Assembly: GCA_964519335.1 (NCBI GenBank)
Contig: CAZFIA010000137.1
Location: forward strand, 1 to 10,963
Source: JALZVT01 sp964519335
GTDB lineage: Bacteria > Pseudomonadota > Gammaproteobacteria > Pseudomonadales > Azotimanducaceae
Direction: 5' to 3'
DNA length: 10,963 nucleotides
Each line of letters starts with the position of its first letter. The first letter of the stretch is position 1. Shown in pieces: positions 1-6,563 of this stretch. The notes under the pieces were generated by a model. That model had not been told where the DNA came from. It ran no database searches and was given only the letters and a program-made list of their open reading frames with translations. Made by a program: the position numbers and the translations under genes.

Positions 1-417
1 CTCGCGCAAGACAAGGTTCCGCATCTGTCTGCGGCGACTCTGAAGCATCGTCCTATCGCCCAGTTTCGGATGGGCGAGGCGATGGCAAGGTATCGGGCGG
101 CTCGGGCTTACGTGCTTGATGCGATGACCAGGGTAGAAGATGAGTTGCTCGCGGGTGCTCCGCGTCCGGGTCCAGACACGACAGAAAACGCACGCCTTGC
201 TTGCGTGTTTGGCGCCAACGAGTGCATGGCAGTTGTCGACAGTCTGCATAACACGGCGGGCACGTCTGCGATGCGAATGTTCAGTCCGCTAGAGCGTAAA
301 CTGCGTGATGCCCATGCGTGTGCAACACACCGCTGGGTTGCACATCCGCTTTATGAAAACCTTGGCAAGATATATCTGGGCCATGAACCCGAGCCTGAAT
401 TTGTCGGACTAGCTTAG
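1..417 (+). CDS. Acyl-CoA dehydrogenase type-2 / flavin monooxygenase-like protein, C-terminal part
   Basis: The reading frame is open from base 1 to a TAG at 415-417, so 138 C-terminal residues are visible and the 5' end lies outside the window. The sequence looks like the C-terminal four-helix domain of the acyl-CoA dehydrogenase superfamily, type-2 branch, which includes HpaH/HsaA-like flavin-dependent monooxygenases. Supporting features are the DSLHNTAGTSAM stretch and the LERKLRDAHACATHRW stretch, which match the family pattern of a G-T/S-S-A turn followed by an R-D helix near the C-terminus. An internal ATG at 70 is not the true start, because family-like sequence (KVP..., RPIAQFRMGEA) continues upstream of it. 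The enzyme would be cytoplasmic and flavin-linked. Substrate, and dehydrogenase versus oxygenase activity, cannot be told from this fragment. It converges on the cupin gene 48 bp away. Family call fairly sure, function unsure. Confidence 0.75.
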   Translation, partial: LAQDKVPHLSAATLKHRPIAQFRMGEAMARYRAARAYVLDAMTRVEDELLAGAPRPGPDTTENARLACVFGANECMAVVDSLHNTAGTSAMRMFSPLERKLRDAHACATHRWVAHPLYENLGKIYLGHEPEPEFVGLA

Positions 418-424
418 GTAATTT

Positions 425-454
425 AGCTAAGCCGTTTTGGCTGGGCTGTTAGCT
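425..454. repeat. Imperfect inverted repeat between convergent genes
   Basis: AGCTAAGCC (425-433) pairs with GGCT-gt-TAGCT (444-454): nine base pairs with a two-base bulge and a ten-base loop. The inner bases AGCC (430-433) can instead pair with GGCT (439-442) in a smaller hairpin. It sits in the 48-bp gap between two convergent genes, where a bidirectional terminator would be expected, but neither side has a clear T-run. It may be a weak or factor-dependent terminator, or chance. Confidence 0.25.
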
Positions 455-465
455 GAAGCGGATAG

Positions 466-837
466 CTAGGATTGGGCCAGTTGTTGTTCGATAGATCGCG
501 TTTTGGCAGTCACTTTATCGCCCGTGTGGGCTGTGCTTTTGGACTCAACCAGCGCGATAAGACAATCCTGTTCCGCCCGTGGATTGTGCAGCACGCCTTT
601 TGGCACAATGTGCATGTCGCCCTCTGCAAGCGTAACTGATGAGTCTTTGTATTGAATGATCAACTCACCGCGCAGGACAAAGAATAGCTCGTCTTCAGCG
701 TCGTGTTTGTGCCACTCGAATTCGCCTTTCAGTTTGGCAACTTTCACGTACTGGTCGTTCACCTCGCCAACAATTCTGGGTGACCAATAGTCGGTAAGTT
801 GTTGGCATTGAGCCAGCAGATTAGTTTTGTTTAGCAT
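466..837 (-). CDS. Small single-domain cupin protein
   Basis: A 123-residue protein made of one conserved cupin (double-stranded beta-helix) domain. Cupin motif 1 is seen at residues 38-57, with the spacing G-x5-HxH-x4-E-x6-G giving metal ligands H43, H45 and E50. Motif 2 is at about 73-86 (GDMHIVPKGVLHNP) and gives the fourth ligand H84. All four metal-binding residues are therefore present and the protein probably binds a divalent metal. No signal peptide is seen, so it should be cytoplasmic. The length and single domain fit the stand-alone Cupin_2 family, whose members include isomerases, dioxygenases and small-molecule sensors; nothing here decides between them. The ATG start has an AGGAAG element 11 bases upstream (slightly long spacing). 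The gene diverges from the DUF1800 gene across 76 bp. Family call sure, role unknown. Confidence 0.85.
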   Translation of the reverse strand: MLNKTNLLAQCQQLTDYWSPRIVGEVNDQYVKVAKLKGEFEWHKHDAEDELFFVLRGELIIQYKDSSVTLAEGDMHIVPKGVLHNPRAEQDCLIALVESKSTAHTGDKVTAKTRSIEQQLAQS

Positions 838-903
838 GAGGTTAGTAGCTTCCTAGAGAAGTGAGTGGATAAGAGAGTTTTGGAGAGTACAGATCTTTAA
901 TCT

Positions 904-910
904 AGGTAGG
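904..910 (+). promoter_or_regulatory. Ribosome binding site supporting a TTG start
   Basis: AGGTAGG lies 3-7 bases before the TTG at 914. No ATG or GTG occurs upstream in that frame before the in-frame TAG at 854-856, so this element and the signal-peptide-like N-terminus decide the start. Confidence 0.5.
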
Positions 911-913
911 CCT

Positions 914-2725
914 TTGATTAAGTTAGCCCTGTTGGCCGTTGTTGTCACGTCGGCCGACGTGCGGGCTGACAATCTTTTGGGCGCGCGTGCAAACTGGGCA
1001 GAGCAATTAGAACCTATTGAAGGCCACGCCTTTCAAAAGGAAGACCTGCAGCACCTGTTTGAACGAGCCGCATTTGGTGCACGCTCCGAAGACCTGACCA
1101 AATGGGCCTCGGCTTCCCCGCAAAAAGTTGTCCGGCACTTCACTCGAGTGTCTCGCCGCGACGCGAGTCCCGACTTTGAACACTCTGGCGTCTTTGACGA
1201 GGGACTTGATCCCTTTCCGCCAAGCAGGCCGGCCACAACAAGGCTCGCCAAATCCTCCGGTCAGGCGCTGGGTATTGAGGTGAAGCCGGGCGGCAATCGT
1301 CCCATACAGCCGGTAGTGAACCAGTTTTTCTATTGGTTGCGTGCAAGCCGTTTGGAAACCGATCGAGTGTCTTACTGGTGGGCTAACCGCATGTTGACCA
1401 CGGATACGCCGCTGCGCGAAAAGATCGCCTTGTTCTGGCATGGCCATTTCGCTACCAACGAAGACAAAGTGCGTGATTACCGCAAGATGCTGCAGCAGGT
1501 TGAGCTGTTTCAGCGTCTCGGACTGGGCGAGTTTGACGCCCTGCTTGTTGCTGTCGCAAAAAACCCGGCTATGCTTGCGTTTTTGGATGCCGGTGCAAAC
1601 GTTAAGGATGCACCCAATGAGAACTTTGCCCGCGAGATCATGGAACTTTTCACCATGGGCGTTGGTCACTACGGCGAATCAGATGTACGTGAAGCAGCAC
1701 GAGCCTTCACCGGCTGGAACTTTTCCGGTCTTGAGTTTGTTGTAAATCCGGAAGACCAGGATAGGTCCAAGAAAACCTTTTTAGGTGACACTGGGAATTT
1801 TGATGGCGAAGAGATCATCGATAAAATTCTGCAGCAAGAAGCGACCGCCACATTTCTTGCGAGCAAGTTGTACCGATATTTTGTGCGTACTGAACTTTCG
1901 CCTGCGTTCGCCAGGGAGCTTGGCAAAGAATTTGTCGAGCTAGATATGAACGTGGGACGTTTTCTCGAACTCCTGTTCCTGTCCAAAGATTTCTACTCAC
2001 CAGCGTCTCAGGGACAACGCATAAAGCCGCCGGTTGAGCTCGTGGTCTCTACCTATCGAAAACTTGGGCTTGAGCGGGTGCCAGGCGTGCCTGATTTTAA
2101 TGTGGTGACTGCTGCACTGGGTCAACGCCTTCTGCATCCGCCGACGGTCGCCGGATGGAGTCAGGGTCGTAGCTGGATTACGCCCAGCCTTCTTTTTGAG
2201 CGCGGTAACTTTGTGCTGGATCTGGTATTTCCTGACATCTCCTTTGTGCCCGCCGATCGTTATCCCAGTTATGGAGCCAACATTGTTTCGGTGCAGAAGC
2301 GGCTGCGAGCGGGTGAATCGATCAGTGCGGCTACCCGACCCAGTGGATTGGGGGAGGGTGAGTCAATGGCGGCGTCCAATGAACTTGCTGATCAAGACGA
2401 GGCGTTCAACACTCGCTACGGCAGCTACCGGGGCTGGCAGATGGCGCTTGAGCGCGTGATACCGATACCCCGTCACACCGCCCGTCTTACACTTGCGCGC
2501 GAGGTTGAAGCAGCCGAGCTTCAAACACCTGCCGACGCGGTCGACTATTTTGTGCAAAAGTTTTTTGTTGTGCGACCTGCCGCCGGTGATCTTGAACGGA
2601 TCGCGGTTTTTCTTGAAGAGCAGCTAGGCAGCAAAGATCTACCGGCGAGCTCAAGCTTTTCCGAAGAGGCCTTGCGTTCAACGCTGCACCTGTTGCTCAG
2701 TTTGCCGGAGTTTCAACTTGGATAA
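914..2725 (+). CDS. DUF1800 family exported protein
   Basis: A 603-residue protein of the DUF1800 family (PF08811), full length for the family. The first ~18 residues form a short Sec-type signal peptide (K3, hydrophobic core, possible cleavage after VRA18), so the protein should be periplasmic or surface-exposed. Family hallmarks appear in order: LFERAAFGA (48-56); FWHGHFAT (174-181) following TTDTPLREK; NPAMLAFLD (217-225); NENFAREIMELFTMG (235-249); YGESDVREAARAFTGW (253-268); KPPVELV (371-377); HPPTVAGW (408-415); and a typical end, LLSLPEFQ. Biochemical function is not established for the family. It is usually encoded beside a DUF1501 protein, as here. The start is a TTG, chosen because no better in-frame start exists and the signal peptide begins there. 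The downstream gene starts inside this one's last codons, implying translational coupling. Identity sure, function unknown. Confidence 0.9.
   Translation: MIKLALLAVVVTSADVRADNLLGARANWAEQLEPIEGHAFQKEDLQHLFERAAFGARSEDLTKWASASPQKVVRHFTRVSRRDASPDFEHSGVFDEGLDPFPPSRPATTRLAKSSGQALGIEVKPGGNRPIQPVVNQFFYWLRASRLETDRVSYWWANRMLTTDTPLREKIALFWHGHFATNEDKVRDYRKMLQQVELFQRLGLGEFDALLVAVAKNPAMLAFLDAGANVKDAPNENFAREIMELFTMGVGHYGESDVREAARAFTGWNFSGLEFVVNPEDQDRSKKTFLGDTGNFDGEEIIDKILQQEATATFLASKLYRYFVRTELSPAFARELGKEFVELDMNVGRFLELLFLSKDFYSPASQGQRIKPPVELVVSTYRKLGLERVPGVPDFNVVTAALGQRLLHPPTVAGWSQGRSWITPSLLFERGNFVLDLVFPDISFVPADRYPSYGANIVSVQKRLRAGESISAATRPSGLGEGESMAASNELADQDEAFNTRYGSYRGWQMALERVIPIPRHTARLTLAREVEAAELQTPADAVDYFVQKFFVVRPAAGDLERIAVFLEEQLGSKDLPASSSFSEEALRSTLHLLLSLPEFQLG
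2707..2710 (+). promoter_or_regulatory. Ribosome binding site for the DUF1501 gene, inside DUF1800
   Basis: GGAG ends 7 bases before the TTG at 2718, an ideal spacing. It lies in the last codons of the DUF1800 gene and supports the TTG start and the 8-bp overlap between the two genes. Confidence 0.6.
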
Positions 2726-3989
2726 TTTGGATAAGTTGCAGCAGAAAGATACGCTAGTTAACCCTGCGCGACGCCGAGTGCTTGGCGGAGGTCTTGGTGC
2801 CCTCGCGCTAAGCAGTGTGCCTTCAGTGCGCGCCGGTGAAGCACTCATTGGGCAGGCCAATAAAACCGCTAACCGTGAAGAAAATATTCTCGTTGTGCTC
2901 GAGCTATCCGGCGGCAATGACGGTTTGAACACGCTGGTTCCCTATGGCGATGATGCCTACTATCAGGCTCGGCCGAAGCTTGGTATAGCTCGTGACGAGC
3001 TGTTGAAGGTAGATGATCACTACGGATTTAACCCCGGGGCCCTGGGGCTTCATCGTCTCTGGGAAAGCGGTGATCTCGCTGTGGTACACGGCTGCGGCTA
3101 TCCCGATCCCTCCTACTCACATTTCACTTCCATGGGCTACTGGCACACTGGCGCGCCTCATAGTGGCGAGGCCTACGGCTGGGTTGGGCGACTGGCTGAT
3201 ACGCTGGCGCCTGAGGCCCGCGCAAACTTTCTGCTAAACGTTGCGGCCACTCAGTCGCTGGCGGTTAAAGCGGCGTTACATGTGCCAGTCGTGTTTGATG
3301 ACCCGGAGCGGTTCGCTCGAGATGCCTATGCGCATCAGCGGAATGTGCTCGAAGCCGCAAGCACCCGAGGTGCAACTAAAGATGCCAATGCCACCCGGCA
3401 GTTTCTTCATTCCGTTGCTCGCAGTGCGACGTCTTCCTCAGCGATGGTGCAAGAGGCGTGGCAACGCTATAGCTCGTCCGTGGACTACGGCATCGCTGCT
3501 TTGGATCTGCCGAAGGTCGCCGCCTGCATTGATCACGGTGTGCCCGCGAGGCTCTACTACGTGTCTTTTCGCAACAACGCATTCGATACTCATGTCCAGC
3601 AAGGGCCATTACATCAGCGCCTGTTGAGTTATGCCGCCGATGCAATACATGGCTTTGTGCGTGACGTGCAACGCCTCGGCCACGGATCGCGTGTCACTCT
3701 GATGGTGTTTTCCGAATTTGGTCGGCGGCTTGCAGAGAATGCAAATGGGGGGACCGACCACGGTAGTGCGAATCTGATGTTTGTCGCCGGAGAGGGCGTG
3801 CAAGGGGGTCATTACGGCACGCCGTCGGATTTGCGCAACCTGAATGCAGAGGACAATCTGCACTACACAACAGACTTTCGTGCTGTTTACGGGTCAGTTA
3901 TGGACGGGTGGTTGCAAGGCGCTTCGGCACAGAGACTGTCCACCAGAGTCTTGAAGGGTGAGTACGAAACTCTGGATCTCTTCGGCTAG
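2718..3989 (+). CDS. DUF1501 family protein with Tat-type signal
   Basis: A 423-residue DUF1501 protein (PF07394), a family related to the alkaline phosphatase/sulfatase superfamily. The N-terminus has a twin-arginine motif, ARRRVLG (17-23), followed by a hydrophobic segment and a probable cleavage site near VRA39, suggesting folded export by Tat. Hallmarks follow: LELSGGNDGLNTLVPY (61-76), HFTSMGYWHTG (135-145), FDTH (289-292), FSEFGRR (331-337), GGTDHGSANLMFVAG (344-358) and FRAVYGSVMDGWL (387-399). The D/H-rich motifs (GGND, FDTH, TDHG) are candidate metal or active-site residues by analogy with the superfamily; no substrate is known. The TTG start is supported by a GGAG seven bases upstream. 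The gene overlaps DUF1800 by 8 bp, so the two products are probably made in fixed ratio and act together. Identity sure, biochemical role unknown. Confidence 0.92.
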   Translation: MDNLDKLQQKDTLVNPARRRVLGGGLGALALSSVPSVRAGEALIGQANKTANREENILVVLELSGGNDGLNTLVPYGDDAYYQARPKLGIARDELLKVDDHYGFNPGALGLHRLWESGDLAVVHGCGYPDPSYSHFTSMGYWHTGAPHSGEAYGWVGRLADTLAPEARANFLLNVAATQSLAVKAALHVPVVFDDPERFARDAYAHQRNVLEAASTRGATKDANATRQFLHSVARSATSSSAMVQEAWQRYSSSVDYGIAALDLPKVAACIDHGVPARLYYVSFRNNAFDTHVQQGPLHQRLLSYAADAIHGFVRDVQRLGHGSRVTLMVFSEFGRRLAENANGGTDHGSANLMFVAGEGVQGGHYGTPSDLRNLNAEDNLHYTTDFRAVYGSVMDGWLQGASAQRLSTRVLKGEYETLDLFG

Positions 3990-4021
3990 GAGTTAGCCAA
4001 TCGCCTTATTTGAGCTGGCTA
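3984..4021. repeat. Overlapping inverted repeats at a convergent gene end
   Basis: GGCTA (3984-3988) and TAGCC (3994-3998) form a perfect 5-bp stem with a 5-base loop across the DUF1501 stop codon. The same TAGCCA (3994-3999) also pairs perfectly with TGGCTA (4016-4021), inside the 3' end of the opposite gene, with a 16-base loop. The two structures exclude each other. The genes are separated by only 16 bp, so this is where transcription from both sides must end, but no T-run accompanies either stem. Confidence 0.3.
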
Positions 4022-4560
4022 GTGATGCTGCGAATTTTTGAGTTGCTCATAAGGCGGCGCATCTTGGGATTTTGCATCAGCGCACTGTAGTCACCCGCAG
4101 AGATCAACCGCTGGATTTCCGGGTCTTGCACGATTGCCATGACGTCAGGGTCATTGGTCAAGGACTGAATGTCGCCCATTAAGCCAGGAGAGTTTTGTAG
4201 CCGAGAGGTGATGCTGGCCATTGCTGAGGATGCGGCAGCCGCGTTTGTGTTTGAGTTGCTGGTAGCGGTTGGGGCGATTGCGTTGGCTGACACCTGAGAA
4301 GCTGCAGGGTTGAACTCGACCAGTTTTATTTTGCTCTGAGGGATATTCAATTCTCCCAGGCTTTCGGTTCGTATCTGATAGCTATTGCCTTTTAGGCCGA
4401 TCACTTCGCCGCGCACTGTGGTGCCATCGTTTAAATGAATGGCAGCGACTTCTGCATTGGCGTTTTCACTGATGCCCAACGTAGTGATACCGAACCCAGC
4501 GGCCAGGACAAATACCGAAGTTGATAGTGATCTCAATAGCTTGATTGTTCGTGCGGCCAT
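4006..4560 (-). CDS. Secreted protein with SH3-like N-domain and STI1-like C-domain
   Basis: A 184-residue protein with no recognised gene name. Residues 1-36 are a Sec-type signal peptide (R4/K7/R10, hydrophobic core, probable cleavage ANA36|EV). Residues 37-83 are beta-rich (HLNDGTTVRGEV, then YQIRTESLGELNIPQSKIK), resembling the small SH3/LSm-like domain that precedes some DUF481-type outer-membrane proteins. Residues 85-115 are an A/S/N/T-rich linker. Residues 118-184 resemble an STI1/DP-type helical domain with two related units (NDPDVMAIVQDPEIQ at 136-150 and QNPKMRRLMSNSKIR at 163-177). STI1 domains are known from chaperone co-factors and ubiquilins; an exported bacterial version would suggest protein or peptide binding, which is inference. 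The start is the ATG preceded by AGGAG with 8-base spacing. An in-frame ATG at 4603-4605 with a weaker AGG is possible and would add 15 residues to the n-region. It diverges from the DUF3604 gene across 88 bp and converges on DUF1501. Confidence 0.75.
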   Translation of the reverse strand: MAARTIKLLRSLSTSVFVLAAGFGITTLGISENANAEVAAIHLNDGTTVRGEVIGLKGNSYQIRTESLGELNIPQSKIKLVEFNPAASQVSANAIAPTATSNSNTNAAAASSAMASITSRLQNSPGLMGDIQSLTNDPDVMAIVQDPEIQRLISAGDYSALMQNPKMRRLMSNSKIRSITSQLK

Positions 4561-4648
4561 GACAAGTACTCCTGTGCCCAGGCGGGGCGCCGGGCGATTC
4601 TGCATGCTAACCTGCCTGACGAGGATAGTGTGTGGTGGGGACCGCAAA
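4561..4648. promoter_or_regulatory. Divergent intergenic region with two ribosome binding sites
   Basis: This 88-bp gap separates the 5' ends of the secreted SH3/STI1 gene (-) and the DUF3604 gene (+), so it should hold promoters for both. CTCCT at 4569-4573 is AGGAG on the minus strand, 8 bases from that gene's ATG. GGGGA at 4637-4641 lies 7 bases before the DUF3604 ATG. The centre is GC-rich (around 4576-4595). I could not find a convincing -35/-10 pair in either direction, so promoter positions are not called. Confidence 0.5.
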
Positions 4649-6529
4649 ATGAGCCGTGTTTGTAAGTTGCTCTTCACAAACTCAAGCGCAAAGCCGGCTC
4701 TGGGGCGGATTCTGGGCTCATGCCTAGGGCTTTTTTTGATGCTGGTAGGACCCAATACTGCTGTTGGGTCTCAGTCAGAGGCGCCTGCGGTAGCACCTTC
4801 GAGCGAGAATGCACAGGGTGCCAAACAGGTCTATTTCGGAGACCTGCACATCCATACTCAGTTATCGATGGATGCTTTTCTGTTCGGTACCCGCACCACG
4901 CCTGATCAGGCTTATCGGTTTGCTAAAGGCGAGCCCGTAACGCATGCCAGCGGCGAGGTCATGCAGCTTGAGGAGCCTTTGGATTTTTACGCCGTCACGG
5001 ATCATGCTGAATACCTTGGTTTGCTGGCCGCGATCAATACGCCTGGACATCCGCTGCATACGTCACCTGAGGCGCAGCTCTACCTCGATTCCTCAAAGAT
5101 TGTTGAGCGTGGCAAAACTGCGCCAGGGAACTTGCAGTTTGCAGCCATTCACTCAAACCCCAAGGATTTGCTTGCTGCCTGGCAGCAGGTGATCGATGCA
5201 GCCGAAGCGCACAACGAGCCCGGTCGGCTCACTACCTTTACGGGTTTCGAATACACCTCGTTTCGCGCCATGGGAAATTTGCATCGCAATGTTATTTTTC
5301 AGGGAAGCTCCGTATCGGAAAAACCCTATGGTCGATTGGACTCGCCCAATCCGGAAGACCTTTGGCGATGGATGGATAATCTGCGAGCGCGGGGCATCGA
5401 GTCGCTGTCGATACCCCATAACTCCAATGGCTCCGATGGCTGGATGTTTGAAACCAAACAGTTTGATGGCGCGGCTGTTAACCCAGCGTACTCTGCAATG
5501 CGTCTGCGCAACGAACCTTTGGTTGAAGTGACCCAGGTTAAAGGCACATCGGAAACTCATCCGTTTCTTTCACCCAATGATGAGTTTGCCGATTTCGAAA
5601 TATTCCCTTATCGGATTGCAACCTGGCTTAGAAGCAGACCCCAGGGCAGCTATGCGCGAGATGCTCTGAAAAACGGACTGCTGCTTGAGTCCAGGGGGCA
5701 GGGTAATCCTTACCAGTTCGGCATGATTGGTTCTAGCGACAGTCACAATACGGGGGCGACTTACGCTGAAGAAAGCTATCTGGGCAAGGTTGGATTGCTG
5801 GATGCGACGCCATTACGGCGAGCTTCTGTGCCCTCTTCCGAATCAGCAACCCCCTCCTATCGTGGCGTATTTCGAATGCTCTATGGTGCATCGGGTCTGA
5901 CGGGAGTTTGGGCAGAGGAAAACTCGCGTGCCGCCATTTACGCGGCTTTGCGTCGCAAGGAAACCTTTGCAACCAGCGGTACGCGAATAAAGGTTCGTAT
6001 GTTCGCCGGCTTCAGGTTGCCAGCCGGTCTTCATTCAAACCCCAAAAAGGATTCCGTGCTGGAAAAGCGCGGTGTTGCTATGGGTGGCGAATTAGCGCGG
6101 GGCCGTGGACCTCTTATGATCAGTGCTGAGGCGATGCAGGATCCCCGGGCAACGCCGTTGCAGCGCTTGCAGGTGATAAAGGGCTGGGTAAAGGATGGCG
6201 AGAGTTTCGAGAAAGTCTTTGATGTTGCTTGCGCTGGTGGTGCTTCGGTGAACCCTACAACCTATCGCTGTCCGGATAACAATGCGGGCGTAGACCTCGC
6301 CACATGTAAAGCCACGGGAGAGGGCGCTGCGTCTTTGGCGAGCCTATGGAGCGATCCAGAGTTTGATGCTAAACAAGCCGCGTTCTACTACGTGCGCGCC
6401 ATAGAGAATCCAAGCTGTCGATGGTCTACCTGGGATGCGCTGAGGTCGGGGGTAGCGCCACGCCCAGGATTAGCCAAGACGTTGCAAGAACGAGCCTACA
6501 CCTCACCGGTCTGGTATTCACCGAAGTGA
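4649..6529 (+). CDS. Exported DUF3604 (PHP-like) protein
   Basis: A 626-residue protein of the DUF3604 family (PF12228). Residues 1-40 form a long signal peptide with a hydrophobic core at about 21-34, so the protein is probably periplasmic. The body carries PHP-phosphoesterase-like metal-site motifs: GDLHIHT (64-70, H67/H69), VTDHAEYLG (116-124, D118/H119), GFEYTS (199-204, E201), IPHNSNGSDGWMF (255-267, H257) and GSSDSHNTG (361-369, D364/H366). The C-terminus (LQERAYTSPVWYSP) is the usual family ending. A metal-dependent hydrolase activity is therefore likely, but no substrate is established. Four cysteines late in the protein (C528, C541, C553, C590) could form disulfides, consistent with export. 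The frame is open back to 4439, but the ATG at 4649 has GGGGA at 7-base spacing and begins a signal peptide, while the longer form would run through the opposite gene. It leads a run of four co-directional genes. Family sure, function unknown. Confidence 0.9.
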   Translation: MSRVCKLLFTNSSAKPALGRILGSCLGLFLMLVGPNTAVGSQSEAPAVAPSSENAQGAKQVYFGDLHIHTQLSMDAFLFGTRTTPDQAYRFAKGEPVTHASGEVMQLEEPLDFYAVTDHAEYLGLLAAINTPGHPLHTSPEAQLYLDSSKIVERGKTAPGNLQFAAIHSNPKDLLAAWQQVIDAAEAHNEPGRLTTFTGFEYTSFRAMGNLHRNVIFQGSSVSEKPYGRLDSPNPEDLWRWMDNLRARGIESLSIPHNSNGSDGWMFETKQFDGAAVNPAYSAMRLRNEPLVEVTQVKGTSETHPFLSPNDEFADFEIFPYRIATWLRSRPQGSYARDALKNGLLLESRGQGNPYQFGMIGSSDSHNTGATYAEESYLGKVGLLDATPLRRASVPSSESATPSYRGVFRMLYGASGLTGVWAEENSRAAIYAALRRKETFATSGTRIKVRMFAGFRLPAGLHSNPKKDSVLEKRGVAMGGELARGRGPLMISAEAMQDPRATPLQRLQVIKGWVKDGESFEKVFDVACAGGASVNPTTYRCPDNNAGVDLATCKATGEGAASLASLWSDPEFDAKQAAFYYVRAIENPSCRWSTWDALRSGVAPRPGLAKTLQERAYTSPVWYSPK

Positions 6530-6563
6530 AGCTGGCACATCACTAGTCACCTTAGGCACAGTA

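Noticed and set aside
838..913. Possible promoter elements in the divergent cupin/DUF1800 gap (TTGGAG at 880-885, TTTAAT at 896-901).
   Set aside because: The spacing between them is only 10 bases, too short for a sigma-70 promoter, and no better pair was found in either direction.
1007..1669. A 220-codon open frame on the minus strand inside the DUF1800 gene.
   Set aside because: It is fully antisense to a clearly conserved gene, its translation shows no recognisable domain, and it has no signal of its own; a codon-bias shadow explains it.
4579..4618. CAGGC (4579-4583) and GCCTG (4614-4618) as a possible operator in the divergent intergenic region.
   Set aside because: Arms of five bases separated by 30 bases in GC-rich DNA are expected by chance.
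4712..4723. A lipobox-like LGSC (residues 22-25) in the DUF3604 N-terminus, suggesting a lipoprotein.
   Set aside because: The cysteine lies at the start of the hydrophobic core rather than after it, so cleavage there is unlikely; a standard signal peptide fits better.
4439..4755. Longer versions of the two divergent genes: a plus frame open from 4439 and a minus frame open to 4755, overlapping head to head.
   Set aside because: Both shorter starts (4649 plus, 4560 minus) have good Shine-Dalgarno elements and begin signal peptides; the extensions would bury the signals and overlap by more than 300 bases.
5153..5560. A 135-codon minus-strand open frame inside the DUF3604 gene.
   Set aside because: Antisense to conserved PHP-like motifs, with no recognisable domain; treated as a shadow.
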